64,000 bases of DNA from Citrobacter freundii (GTDB lineage Bacteria > Pseudomonadota > Gammaproteobacteria > Enterobacterales > Enterobacteriaceae). A model generated the notes under the pieces. It worked only from the letters and a program-made list of their open reading frames with translations. It made no database searches and had not been told where the DNA came from. The translations under genes were made by a program, and so were the position numbers. Shown here piece after piece: positions 20,024-28,901 of this stretch. The stretch is from the NCBI RefSeq assembly GCF_011077955.1, contig NZ_JAALBX010000001.1, positions 186,001-250,000 on the forward strand. Reading direction: 5' to 3'. How positions within the stretch are numbered: position 1 is the stretch's first letter; each line of letters begins with the position of its first letter.

Positions 20024-22114
20024 TCAGAATTTCCAGGATACACTGCCGACAATGCTACGCTCGGCACCAAAATAACAATAAGAAAGCGAGTTGCAAGCCG
20101 CCACGTAGCGCTTGTCCGTGAGGTTGTTGACGTTAAGCTGCGCGCTCAGACCCTTCACGCCAAGCTTAGACAGGTCATAACCCACCATCACATCGGCAAG
20201 CGTATAAGACGGCAACGTATGCGTGTTCTGGCGATCGCTTGTCACGCCGTTCACATAGCGCACGCCGGAGCCAACGGTTAATCCGTCAAGCGGCCCGGTT
20301 TTCACATCGTAACTCAGCCAGGCGCTCGCCATATTGCGCGGCGCATACACCGCGCGTTTCCCCTGCTCTTCCGGGCTGCTTTTCTTATAACGAATATCGG
20401 TATAGGTATACGCCGCTTGCATCCGCAGGCTATCGGTCAACTGCCCTACCGCCTCGAGTTCCACGCCTTCAGATTCAATTTCGCCAATAGAGCGATACGG
20501 ATCGGTAGGCTCCTCTTTCGTGGCGATATTTTTTTGATTAATACGAAATACGGAAGCGCTGAACTGGCTGTTCATGCCTTCCGGCTCATACTTCACCCCG
20601 GCTTCCCACTGCTTGCCTTTCATAGGATCGAGGATATTGCCCTGCGCATCGGTAAAGCTTGTGGGCGTAAAGGCGGTTGAGTAGCTGACATAGGGCGCAA
20701 CACCGCTGTCAAAGAGATACAGCAACGCCGCACGGCTGCTGATGTTGTCTTTATCGAGGTTGCCGCGAGTATGGTTAAGGGTATCGATATTCGACACGCT
20801 AACCTGGTCGTAGCGCCCGCCGAGCGTTAAACGCCAGCGGTCCAGCGACATCTGGTCCTGTAAGTAATAACCAGTCTGGCGCAGCTTGTGCTTTTCCTGA
20901 CTGTACAGGGTGATGCTATCCGGCCCTGCGCCATACACCGGGTTAAACGCGTCGATGGCGGGGAAAGCGCCATAATAACCGGTAGTGTGATTACTGCGAT
21001 CCTGGTAATCCATACCAATCAGCACACGGTGAGTCACGACCCCGGTATCGAAGCTGCCATCGACCTGGTTATCCAGGGTTATCGCATTCATTTTCTCATC
21101 AGAGCCGGAATAACCCCGGTTCAGTTCGGTCTCATTCAGCCAGTCCGCGGCATAAACCTGATTCAAATTCACTTTGGTATGTAAATAGCGCAGCTTCTGG
21201 CGCACCGACCAGCCGTTATCGAACATATGCTCAATGTTGTAGCCGACCATATTTTCGCGACGATCGTATTTATCGTAGTCATCCTCACCTTCAAAGAAGG
21301 TGTTGGCGACTTTATTGCCGTAGTGCGGAACCACCGTGCCATCATAAGGCAGGCCGGAATGGCTGCCGCCTTCTGGATCGCGGTGTAAATAGGCCATCAG
21401 ATCCAGACGCGTGTTATCGGTAATACGCCAGCTCACACTTGGCATCAGCGCGTAGCGCTCTTCCTGAAGCGGATCAAACTGGGAGTCGGCATAGCGCGTC
21501 ATACCGCTCAGGCGCGCAGCTACGCGATCGTTATCATCCAGCGGGCCGGTGACATCAAACATCGCGCCACGCTGGTCGTTATTCCCGGCGAGCAGCTTAA
21601 TTTCACCGCCCGGATCGAATGACGGTTTGCGTGAGGTTAACGCCACAATGCCGCCCGGCGATGAACGGCCATACAGCACGGAGGCAGGGCCGCGTACGAC
21701 TTCAATATCTTCCAGAAACCAAGGATCAACCACAAGGGAACTGTGCGAGTTGGTATCCCCCATCATCTTCAGGCCGTCAAGATAGACATTATCGAGGCTA
21801 CCATCGGAGAAACCGCGCAGCACGATGTAGTCGAAACGGCTCGACGCGCCAATCTGATTACTGTACACACCAGGCGTGTAACTCACCGCCTGTCGTACGC
21901 TGGTCGCCCCTTGTTCTTCAAACTGCTCACGGGTCACGATGGACACCGACTGCGGGGTTTCTATATCCGGCGTGGCAACTTTTGTCGCGCCGCTCAGCAG
22001 CGGTGAGGTGACCACAATGGTATCGTTTTTCGGCGTATCCTGCGCCAGTAAAGGAAAAGCGAGCGTGCCGGTTACCCATCCCACCAGCAGCGCCAGACGC
22101 GATTTTGCGAACAT
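20024..22114 (-). CDS. TonB-dependent ferric-siderophore receptor (FoxA/FhuA type)
   Basis: An outer-membrane receptor of about 696 residues. A signal peptide ends ...FPLLAQ; a TonB box DTIVVT follows at about 31-36; the plug contains ETPQSVSIVTREQ and EDIEVVRGPASVLYGRSSPGG; the 22-strand barrel ends in SVSWKF with a terminal Phe. The late pair CNSLSYCYFGAERS is typical of hydroxamate receptors (FhuA, FhuE, FoxA). A ferrioxamine- or ferrichrome-like ligand is likely, but not certain. I chose the ATG at 22114: GGAG lies exactly six bases before it, while the ATG at 22120 would touch the same GGAG. A Fur-like box lies upstream. Confidence 0.88.
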   Translation of the reverse strand: MFAKSRLALLVGWVTGTLAFPLLAQDTPKNDTIVVTSPLLSGATKVATPDIETPQSVSIVTREQFEEQGATSVRQAVSYTPGVYSNQIGASSRFDYIVLRGFSDGSLDNVYLDGLKMMGDTNSHSSLVVDPWFLEDIEVVRGPASVLYGRSSPGGIVALTSRKPSFDPGGEIKLLAGNNDQRGAMFDVTGPLDDNDRVAARLSGMTRYADSQFDPLQEERYALMPSVSWRITDNTRLDLMAYLHRDPEGGSHSGLPYDGTVVPHYGNKVANTFFEGEDDYDKYDRRENMVGYNIEHMFDNGWSVRQKLRYLHTKVNLNQVYAADWLNETELNRGYSGSDEKMNAITLDNQVDGSFDTGVVTHRVLIGMDYQDRSNHTTGYYGAFPAIDAFNPVYGAGPDSITLYSQEKHKLRQTGYYLQDQMSLDRWRLTLGGRYDQVSVSNIDTLNHTRGNLDKDNISSRAALLYLFDSGVAPYVSYSTAFTPTSFTDAQGNILDPMKGKQWEAGVKYEPEGMNSQFSASVFRINQKNIATKEEPTDPYRSIGEIESEGVELEAVGQLTDSLRMQAAYTYTDIRYKKSSPEEQGKRAVYAPRNMASAWLSYDVKTGPLDGLTVGSGVRYVNGVTSDRQNTHTLPSYTLADVMVGYDLSKLGVKGLSAQLNVNNLTDKRYVAACNSLSYCYFGAERSIVGSVSWKF

Positions 22115-22141
22115 GAACATCTCCAAAAGGCATTTCTAATT

Positions 22142-22160
22142 GTTAATAAGAATTATTACC
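22142..22160 (-). promoter_or_regulatory. Fur-box-like site upstream of the receptor gene
   Basis: This 19-base site, with core AATAAGAATTATT, agrees with the Fur consensus at 14 positions and lies 28 bases before the receptor start. Confidence 0.65.
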
Positions 22161-22254
22161 TTTTTTGAATGACGATGAGCTATGCGCGCCGCCAGGTTAC
22201 GTATGCGCGCTGCCAAAGCACATCCATTCTGTTCGCAAAGCCAGGCAAAATGGG

Positions 22255-23244
22255 TTAACCCGCCATGCGCACATGGCCGGGGGAGAGACCAAAGCGGCGA
22301 CGAAACGCGGTCGAAAAGTTTGTGGCGTGCTGATAGCCCGCTTTCCAGGCCGCCTGTTGCACGCTATGCCCTTCCAGCAGATAACGCCTCGCCAGATCGA
22401 GACGGCAGTCGCGTAAATAGTCAAACACCGTGCAACCATAGGCCTGACGGAATTTACTGCGCAAACTGCTGGGGCTCATCGCGGCCTGCGCCGCTAGCCC
22501 GGCCAGCGTATAATCGCGCTCTGGCGCGCTTTCAAGCATACGACGAAGGCGCTCAAGACGATGTTGCTCGCCACGTACCGGCGCGTTGCCGGGTTGTGCG
22601 CTGTCATGATGCGCGCTGAGTCCATGGCCTAACAACTGAAGCATTAACCCTTCCAGCATCAGCTGGCGCGCCACGCCATCGGCACTGCCCTGCCGGGCAT
22701 GAGCAAGCCCGGCAAGAAGAAACCCCGGCACCTGCCAGACACAGGTGGCAGCGCCGCGTAGTTCCCACTCGCGCAACAGCGAATCCAGCAGGCCATTACG
22801 CCAGGTATTACCAGGAAAAACGCCAAGCGATAGCGTAGTTAGCCTGCATTCGGCGCGGTGCCGCGCGCTCATCGCTTGCTGCTCGCAAAGCCTCGAAGTA
22901 AATGCCATCCCGGCGCGGACAATGTATTCCTGACCGTTCAGCATCAACACGACGCAACCTTCCAGCACCACCAGCGTATAAAGCGGGCTACTGTGCCGCG
23001 AACAAGTTTCATAAGGTTGCAGCACTTCAACGTCAGAATGCGTGAGCGATATTCCCGGCGCGAGCGTGATTTCTTCAACATCGCCCTGCAACACCGGCGC
23101 ATCCGTTTTATGGGGCGAGGTTAGCAGCGGAAAGCGGTAATCAATGCCATAGCGTTCGCCAAATCCCTGAAAGTCGCTGACAAAAAAGACTTTTTTGTGC
23201 GAAGACGAAAGAGAATGTTGCCTGTTTAGCGTTGCGTCGTTCAT
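22255..23244 (-). CDS. AraC-family regulator of siderophore uptake (PchR/YbtA-like)
   Basis: A 329-residue protein. The C-terminal 100 residues form the double helix-turn-helix: YTLAGLAAQAAMSPSSLRSKFRQ, then VQQAAWKAGYQHATNFSTAFRRRFG. The N-terminal part (about 1-215) is a cupin-like effector domain with LxLTHSDVEVLQPYETC-type features of the PchR/YbtA group, which respond to their cognate ferri-siderophore. It lies upstream of the receptor in the same direction, with a Fur-like box before it, fitting activation of receptor and importer when iron is low and the siderophore is present. Confidence 0.82.
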   Translation of the reverse strand: MNDATLNRQHSLSSSHKKVFFVSDFQGFGERYGIDYRFPLLTSPHKTDAPVLQGDVEEITLAPGISLTHSDVEVLQPYETCSRHSSPLYTLVVLEGCVVLMLNGQEYIVRAGMAFTSRLCEQQAMSARHRAECRLTTLSLGVFPGNTWRNGLLDSLLREWELRGAATCVWQVPGFLLAGLAHARQGSADGVARQLMLEGLMLQLLGHGLSAHHDSAQPGNAPVRGEQHRLERLRRMLESAPERDYTLAGLAAQAAMSPSSLRSKFRQAYGCTVFDYLRDCRLDLARRYLLEGHSVQQAAWKAGYQHATNFSTAFRRRFGLSPGHVRMAG

Positions 23245-23310
23245 GCCTGAATCTGCCGTAACAAAGGAAGATGCACCTTATCACTCCCGACGACGGGCGG
23301 CAATTTAAGT

Positions 23311-23329
23311 GATAACAATTCTCATTCAT
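23311..23329. promoter_or_regulatory. Possible Fur box upstream of the AraC-type regulator
   Basis: GATAACAATTCTCATTCAT matches the Fur consensus at about 12 of 19 positions, 67 bases before the regulator start. The rest of the gap 23245-23607 is AT-rich with no gene seen, and must also hold the promoter of the small genes at 23608. Confidence 0.45.
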
Positions 23330-23607
23330 TACCATTTTATAATTGTGGAAATACCCGTTGTGCTGGCACTTATTTATTTACGGCGCATTGCTCACTCTCC
23401 TGATTAATTAACCACACTTTTTAGTGTGTTATTTCCGCTCGCGGCCTACTTCTTTATTTATCGATATTGCTCTTTAGTGGTATTCACTCGAATCTTTTTA
23501 GATAAAGCGTATCTTATGGCGCTTTGCAGGCGATGATGCCTGCTCTGGAAAAGCGCGCGTCACCTTTGTCAGGCGCCCTTATCTGTTGAGTATTCTGGAG
23601 AGGTTCC

Positions 23608-23907
23608 ATGTTTCATCCCAGGCAAAGCAGCCTGTTTGCTACCGTTTCACAACTATCGAAAAAATGCCTCGCTCAGTGGCTGAGTGGGTTACTACGTCAC
23701 CCGCTGATTGTCGGCGGTTTAATATCGTTCTGGCTGGTGATAAATACCCTTATTGATGGCGCGTCTTTTAGCAACCTTATTTCCAGTGGCGATTTTCCTG
23801 AAACCGCGCTCGCCGCGTTAATATTTTCAGGATTAATCATTGCCGTCGCTTACAGTGTTATCCACGTTGCCCGTCACATCATGACGGTATTTCGCCGCGA
23901 CGAGTAA
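23608..23907 (+). CDS. Small hypothetical membrane protein
   Basis: A 99-residue protein with a good ribosome-binding site (GGAGAGG). It has an N-terminal amphipathic part and two hydrophobic segments (HPLIVGGLISFWLVINTLI, about 31-49; TALAALIFSGLIIAVAYSVIHVA, about 66-88), and ends FRRDE. I do not recognise the family. It is followed after four bases by a second small gene and then a terminator, so the two probably form a short operon. Confidence 0.55.
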   Translation: MFHPRQSSLFATVSQLSKKCLAQWLSGLLRHPLIVGGLISFWLVINTLIDGASFSNLISSGDFPETALAALIFSGLIIAVAYSVIHVARHIMTVFRRDE

Positions 23908-23911
23908 TCAC

Positions 23912-24124
23912 ATGAAATTTCAGGGACTCGCACTGATTATTGGCGCTGTCGTCGTGATTAACGCCGCCAGCTCTCATGCCCGCGCCGCTTCCGGCACGGT
24001 CCGTTTACTGGCGGGATTGCACGCCGCGCGGGCTTCGTTACCGCCGTGGACGTTCTGGCCTGGCGGCCCGCGCCGGGCCGTGATGCTGCCGCGCAGACGT
24101 ACCGGGGGTATACAAGGCAGGTAA
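23912..24124 (+). CDS. Small hypothetical exported protein
   Basis: A 70-residue frame beginning with a plausible signal peptide (MKFQGLALIIGAVVVINAASSHARA) and a short Arg/Pro-rich remainder (PPWTFWPGGPRRAV). It starts four bases after the upstream gene and a terminator follows the stop, both of which support it, but the ribosome-binding site is weak and there is no recognised homologue. Confidence 0.4.
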   Translation: MKFQGLALIIGAVVVINAASSHARAASGTVRLLAGLHAARASLPPWTFWPGGPRRAVMLPRRRTGGIQGR

Positions 24125-24131
24125 TAGTAAA

Positions 24132-24154
24132 AAAGGCGCCGTGAGCGCCTTTAT
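24132..24154 (+). terminator. Terminator of the two small genes
   Basis: AAAGGCGC (24132-24139) pairs with GCGCCTTT (24145-24152) across a 5-base loop, followed by ATT. The gap from here to 24530 is AT-rich and shows no gene; it should carry the promoter of the sensor-kinase operon. Confidence 0.7.
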
Positions 24155-24530
24155 TATCGGTATAACGCAACGATTGCGATATATTCCAGGTTATACAGTG
24201 AATATCTCTCACGAATATTGCTTTAACCAGGTGTTGCATAAGCGCTCTATTTTACTTTCCACGTTAAACGGGAATAGCGTCGCCTGCATTTCTTGTTGCC
24301 TGAATACATACTCTTTAATACTTTCTCACTAACAGCGGCTAATTGTTATTAAGATTCATCTAATACGCTAAAAAATATAAGTTTCGTTACATTAACACAA
24401 CATCACGGACACGCCTTTAACATGGATTCGTCAGGCTATTTTTATCGCCGTGACCCATTTCAATATTTTTTGCAGCCAGATCGTTTATTTTAAAATATGC
24501 AATAACGCTTTAAAGATGCAGGCTGAAAGC

Positions 24531-25760
24531 ATGATGAATAAATACAAATTACATGAGTTTTTGGATGTAAAACGCCTTCAGACCCTGCAGGATAATTTTT
24601 CCAAATCCATGATGATTGCGCTGGTCGTGGTGGATGAGAACGGCGTGCCGGTCACTAAACCCAGCGGGTTTTCCGACTTTTGCGCCCGCTCACGGCTGAA
24701 CACCAAACTCGCCCACCACTGTTATGAAAGCGATAACGCAGGCGGTCGCGCCGCGATGCATGCGCGTGAACCCGTGGTCTATCGCTGCTACTGCGGTTTT
24801 GTAGAGTTCGCCGTTCCTATCATGATTAACGATCATTACCTGGGGGCGTTTATTTCCGGTCAGGTAAAAGTCGAGGAAGAGAAAGAGCGTAGCATTCCCT
24901 ATATTCTTAATAATAACGAGGTGTGGGAAGAAAACCCGTGGCTCATTAACTTGCATCAAAATACGCGCCGCATGCCGTATGAGCGCTTCGAGTCAACCGC
25001 CTCGACGTTATTGCATGTCTCCTCTTATTTAGTGGAGCAAGCGCATGCCAATAACATTCAACGTGAATTGCGCAAAAAAGATCTTGAACTCACCAATGAA
25101 TTAAGAAAACGCGTCGAGATCGAACGCTCATTACATGATGCCGAATTTAAAGCGCTGTCGTATCAAATCAACCCTCATTTTTTGTTTAATGTATTAAATA
25201 CCATTGGTCGACTGGCGTTTTTGGAAGATGCGCAGCGCACCGAAACCATGGTGTACGATTTCTCCGACATGATGCGTTATCTGTTACGTAAAAATAATAA
25301 CGGTCTGATAACGCTGCGTAACGAAATTAATTACGTCAACAATTACATGTCGATTCAAAAAGTGCGGATGAGCGATCGCTTCGATTACCTGTGCGATATT
25401 CCAGAAAAATATCTGGATGTGGTGTGTCCGTTCTTGATCCTTCAGCCGCTGGTAGAAAATTTCTTTAACTATGTGGTTGAGCCGCGCGACAGCAGTAGCC
25501 ATCTGCTCATCCGCGCTACGGACGACGGCAAGGACGTCATTATTGAAGTCACCGATAACGGCGACGGTATTTCAGCGCAGGCCATCGACCAGATTTTGTC
25601 TGGCGATCAAAATCTGCAAAAAGGCAGTATTGGCATCAACAACATAAAAAACAGATTAAAGCTGTTATTTGGTGAGCGCTACGGACTGGAAATCATGAGC
25701 CCAAATAAACCCAGGATGGGTACCACCATTACGCTTCGGTTCCCCATGCTGGAAGCCTGA
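24531..25760 (+). CDS. Soluble sensor histidine kinase with PocR ligand-binding domain
   Basis: About 409 residues, no membrane segment. The N-terminal PocR domain (about 5-165) carries the family cysteines (FCARSR, HHCYES, YRCYCGF; C51, C64, C86, C88). A short coiled region (about 170-200) leads to a LytS/YesM-type kinase core with the phospho-acceptor motif [10 protein letters not shown] (H216) and an ATPase domain with DNGDGIS and [12 protein letters not shown]. PocR domains are known in activators of propanediol (pdu) genes, so this kinase probably senses 1,2-propanediol or a related small molecule in the cytoplasm. Starts at 24516, 24531 and 24534 are all possible; ribosome-binding sites are weak. 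Confidence 0.85.
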   Translation: MMNKYKLHEFLDVKRLQTLQDNFSKSMMIALVVVDENGVPVTKPSGFSDFCARSRLNTKLAHHCYESDNAGGRAAMHAREPVVYRCYCGFVEFAVPIMINDHYLGAFISGQVKVEEEKERSIPYILNNNEVWEENPWLINLHQNTRRMPYERFESTASTLLHVSSYLVEQAHANNIQRELRKKDLELTNELRKRVEIERSLHDAEFKALSYQINPHFLFNVLNTIGRLAFLEDAQRTETMVYDFSDMMRYLLRKNNNGLITLRNEINYVNNYMSIQKVRMSDRFDYLCDIPEKYLDVVCPFLILQPLVENFFNYVVEPRDSSSHLLIRATDDGKDVIIEVTDNGDGISAQAIDQILSGDQNLQKGSIGINNIKNRLKLLFGERYGLEIMSPNKPRMGTTITLRFPMLEA

Positions 25761-25777
25761 TATCAGGAAGAGGACAT

Positions 25778-26842
25778 ATGTTTAACATTGTTATCGTTGA
25801 AGATGAGCCCATCGAATCAGAATCCCTGAGACGCATTATTTCCCAGTGCGTGGAAAACGCCGTGATCCACGAGGCGTCCACCGGTAAAAAAGCCATTCAG
25901 TTAATCGATCAGCTTAGCCATATTGATATGATTTTTGTGGATATTAATATCCCCTTGCCGAACGGCAACCAGGTGATTGAATACCTCAGGAAAAAGAGTA
26001 CCGACACCAAAGTTATCGTTACCACGGCGAATGATGATTTCGATATCGTGCGCAGCATGTACAACCTGAAAGTGGATGACTACCTGCTAAAGCCGGTGAA
26101 GAAAAGTATTCTGACCGAGACCATCAAAAAAACCCTGGCATTCAATGAACGGGATAATGAAAAATCCCGGGCGCTGAAGCAGAAAGTCTTTGCCATGATT
26201 GACGCGTGCGATTATGCCGCGTGGCACAGCTTTGTTTTCGACATTCTTAACGCCGCTTATTCTGCCGACATCATTGATGACGATAAGCGCAAAGACGTCA
26301 CTGATTTTCTCGACATCGTAAGCCAGTACATGACCGCGAAGGGAGAGAAATTGGCCCCCGCCAACCGCAAACTCGCCGCGCTGATTAAAGACGTCAATCA
26401 GTACGGGGTGATGGAAAGCCGGTATTTCCGCATTATGATAAACCTGCTGACCATCAGCGAAGAATTGTTCGATTACGCCTTTAAAAGCTACAGCGGCACG
26501 CTCGATTTTATCGAACGGGCAAAATTTCATATTGAGAAAAACATCCTGCGCAACCTGACGCTGGACGACATTGCGGCGAAAGCGTTTGTCAGCTCCTGCT
26601 ACCTGAGCCGCGCTTTCAAGAAAATCACCGGGATTGGTTTTTCGAATTATATCGCGACGCGTAAAATCACTATTGCGAAATCACTGCTGCAATTTAGCGA
26701 TTTAAAGGTGAATACCATCGCGCTGGAACTGGCGTATCAGGACTCAAACTATTTCTGCCGTATCTTTAAAAAAGAGACCGGAATGGCCCCGTCCGATTAC
26801 CGTAAAATCGTTACGCCGGGAAGTTACGCGGCCATGGCGTAA
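25778..26842 (+). CDS. YesN-type response regulator (REC plus AraC-type DNA-binding domain)
   Basis: A 354-residue protein. The receiver domain (1-120) shows the acidic pair EDE, the phospho-acceptor D55 in FVDINIPLPNG and the Lys in YLLKPVKK. A helical linker follows, and the last 100 residues are an AraC double helix-turn-helix (LTLDDIAAKAFVSSCYLSRAFKK, then NTIALELAYQDSNYFCRIFKK). It starts 17 bases after the kinase and is its partner. Expected job: activation of the microcompartment operons on the opposite strand. Its operator is unknown; two perfect palindromes (37343-37364 and 30903-30918) are candidates. Confidence 0.88.
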   Translation: MFNIVIVEDEPIESESLRRIISQCVENAVIHEASTGKKAIQLIDQLSHIDMIFVDINIPLPNGNQVIEYLRKKSTDTKVIVTTANDDFDIVRSMYNLKVDDYLLKPVKKSILTETIKKTLAFNERDNEKSRALKQKVFAMIDACDYAAWHSFVFDILNAAYSADIIDDDKRKDVTDFLDIVSQYMTAKGEKLAPANRKLAALIKDVNQYGVMESRYFRIMINLLTISEELFDYAFKSYSGTLDFIERAKFHIEKNILRNLTLDDIAAKAFVSSCYLSRAFKKITGIGFSNYIATRKITIAKSLLQFSDLKVNTIALELAYQDSNYFCRIFKKETGMAPSDYRKIVTPGSYAAMA

Positions 26843-26906
26843 TTTTGCCCAGGCCCGGTAATCAAAACAAAATAGTCCACTACGCTCGCAATATAGTTTA
26901 CGCCCG

Positions 26907-26951
26907 CTTGTCTGGTTGCACCCTAAGATAGGAATAAACCTTCCAGACAAG
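26907..26951 (+). repeat. Inverted repeat in the leader of the metK paralogue
   Basis: CTTGTCTGG (26907-26915) and CCAGACAAG (26943-26951) are perfect 9-base arms around a 27-base loop, ending 10 bases before the TTG start. In the mRNA it could form a hairpin beside the start codon. It does not resemble a SAM riboswitch that I know. Confidence 0.4.
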
Positions 26952-26961
26952 TGGCCTCGCG

Positions 26962-28113
26962 TTGAACGATTACCTGTTTACCTCCGAATCCGTTGCCGAA
27001 GGGCACCCCGACAAAATGGCGGACCAGATTTCTGATGCCATTCTGGATGCCATTCTCTTGCAAGACCCGTGGGGAAAAGTCGCCTGCGAATGCCTTGTCA
27101 AAACCGGCGTCGCTATCGTCGCAGGAGAAATATCCACCCATGCCGCTGTGGACATCGAGCAGATCGTTCGTAATACCATTAAAGAGATTGGCTACGACCA
27201 TTCCCGACTGGGTTTTGACGGCCATACCTGCGGCGTGCTGAATATTATCGGCAAGCAGTCGAGTAATATCGCCGACGGCATTCGCGGCCATACGCCAGAA
27301 GAATTAGGGGCCGGCGACCAGGGCATTACCTTCGGCTATGCCTGCGATGAAACGCCAGAATTGATGCCCGCGCCGCTGATGTATGCGCACCGCCTGATGG
27401 CGCGCCAGGCGCAACTGCGTAAATCCCGGCGATTACCGTTTTTACTCCCCGACGCCAAAAGTCAGGTCACCCTGCGCTATCAGGACAATCAGGTGCACAG
27501 TGTCGATACGGTCGTCGTGTCGACCCAGCACAGCCCGGATATCTCTCTCGATGCGCTTCGTGAAGCGGTCATCGAGGAGATCGTTAAACCGGTAATGCCT
27601 GCGCGCTGGCTTACGCCCCACACCCGTGTATTGGTTAACCCGGCAGGGGCGTTTATCACTGGCGGCCCGGTGGGGGACTGCGGGCTAACCGGGCGCAAAA
27701 TTATTGTCGATACCTACGGCGGCGCAGCCTGTCATGGCGGCGGCGCATTTTCCGGCAAGGATCCGTCAAAGGTCGATCGCTCAGCGGCCTATGCCGCGCG
27801 TTATGTGGCGAAAAACATTGTCGCGGCGGGCCTTGCAACACGCTGCGAGGTGCAACTGGCCTGGGCAATTGGTCTCCCCCGCCCGGTGTCCATCAGGATC
27901 AACACCTTCGGCACGCAAAGCGTCCCGACAGACGCCTTACAACGTGCGGTACACCGTCATTTTGATCTCAGCGTTTTCGGCATCATCAGCATGCTCGACC
28001 TGCTGGTTCCCCGATACCGGAAAACGGCCTGCTATGGCCACTTTGGCCGCGACAGCTTTCCGTGGGAAGCCACGGATAAAGCGGCTTTATTACGCGATGA
28101 CGTCGGCCATTAA
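26962..28113 (+). CDS. S-adenosylmethionine synthetase paralogue in a microcompartment locus
   Basis: A 383-residue protein that aligns along its full length with E. coli MetK (384). It keeps [39 protein letters not shown] and [24 protein letters not shown], so it should make SAM from ATP and methionine. It is clearly diverged from housekeeping metK and is probably a second copy. The only in-frame start is TTG at 26962, because a stop lies eight codons upstream with no ATG or GTG between; no good ribosome-binding site is seen, suggesting low translation. Between the regulators and a shell gene, its likely job is to supply SAM to the radical-SAM activase. Confidence 0.85.
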   Translation: MNDYLFTSESVAEGHPDKMADQISDAILDAILLQDPWGKVACECLVKTGVAIVAGEISTHAAVDIEQIVRNTIKEIGYDHSRLGFDGHTCGVLNIIGKQSSNIADGIRGHTPEELGAGDQGITFGYACDETPELMPAPLMYAHRLMARQAQLRKSRRLPFLLPDAKSQVTLRYQDNQVHSVDTVVVSTQHSPDISLDALREAVIEEIVKPVMPARWLTPHTRVLVNPAGAFITGGPVGDCGLTGRKIIVDTYGGAACHGGGAFSGKDPSKVDRSAAYAARYVAKNIVAAGLATRCEVQLAWAIGLPRPVSIRINTFGTQSVPTDALQRAVHRHFDLSVFGIISMLDLLVPRYRKTACYGHFGRDSFPWEATDKAALLRDDVGH

Positions 28114-28158
28114 CCGACGCCGCGCAGCACCCTTTGAATTTATCAACAGGAGAAGTAT

Positions 28159-28734
28159 ATGTCCGGGCAAAGTTTGGGCTTGATTGAAACCGTCGGCATG
28201 GCTGCGGCGGTGGAAGCTGCTGATGCCGCCATGAAATCCGCCAACGTCAATCTGGTCGGTTATGAATTAACGAAAGGCGGCGGCATGGTCACCGTGAAAC
28301 TGGAAGGCGAAATCGGCGCCATTAACGCGGCGGTGGCGGCTGCCATCAGTGCGGCGAGCCGGGTGGGCGCGGTCTATGCCCATAAAGTGATTGCCCGCAC
28401 CGCAGAGCATCTTGAACACCTTATTTACTCGAACGAGACCGTTGGCGTAATGCAGCCTGAACCTGAAGCGCCTGTCGCTGCGCCTGCGCCACAGGCCGAA
28501 GAAGCGCCATCCTCCTCCATCCCGGTGGTGAATATTGATTCCGCTTCCAGCGAGTCCTGTATGGATATCCCGGTCAACGCAACGCCGTCTGAAGAGCCGA
28601 TGACGCCGGTCACTGATACTAGCGAACCGGTAAATAATAGCGAACCCATTAACACTAGCGAACCGGTAAAAGAAGAACCGCAGCCGGCAGCCTTTAAAAA
28701 AGCGCCGCGTCCTGGCGGGAAAAAAGGCAAATAA
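28159..28734 (+). CDS. BMC-H shell protein with long C-terminal extension
   Basis: Residues 1-90 are a PduA/EutM-type hexameric shell domain (SLGLIETVGMAAAVEAADAAMKSA, LEGEIGAINAAVAAA, YAHKVIARTAEHLEHLI). The pore loop reads KGGGMV. Residues 91-191 are an extension rich in Pro, Ala, Glu and Ser with short repeats (SEPVNNSEPINTSEPVKEEP) and a basic tail KKAPRPGGKKGK. Such tails are seen in some shell proteins and may project to the lumen or cytosol. AGGAG lies six bases before the ATG. It follows metK by 46 bases and is the last plus-strand gene of the locus. Confidence 0.9.
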   Translation: MSGQSLGLIETVGMAAAVEAADAAMKSANVNLVGYELTKGGGMVTVKLEGEIGAINAAVAAAISAASRVGAVYAHKVIARTAEHLEHLIYSNETVGVMQPEPEAPVAAPAPQAEEAPSSSIPVVNIDSASSESCMDIPVNATPSEEPMTPVTDTSEPVNNSEPINTSEPVKEEPQPAAFKKAPRPGGKKGK

Positions 28735-28805
28735 CATAGCGCAGGCGGCACATCTCCAGCGCCGCCTCATAAAGCCATGCTCGTAAACACCCCTTAAATC
28801 CCAAC

Positions 28806-28841
28806 ATGCCGCAATGACGTAATGTGATTGCGGCATTTTTT
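28806..28841 (+). terminator. Terminator of the kinase-regulator-metK-shell gene operon
   Basis: ATGCCGCAAT (28806-28815) pairs with ATTGCGGCAT (28827-28836) across an 11-base loop, followed by a run of T. Confidence 0.85.
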
Positions 28842-28856
28842 GCAGATAACCCAAAC

Positions 28857-28890
28857 AAAAAAAGCCAGCAGATGCCTGCTGGCTTTTTTG
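28857..28890. terminator. Bidirectional terminator between convergent microcompartment operons
   Basis: A perfect 9-base stem (AGCCAGCAG at 28863-28871, CTGCTGGCT at 28876-28884) with a 4-base loop, flanked by A and T runs. It ends the minus-strand operon just after the membrane-protein gene and backs up the plus-strand terminator. Confidence 0.9.
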
Positions 28891-28901
28891 ATGCGCGCGG
28901 A

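Noticed and set aside
26907-26961. SAM riboswitch in front of the metK paralogue
   Set aside because: Only a single 9-base inverted repeat is present; none of the conserved cores of known SAM riboswitches could be seen.
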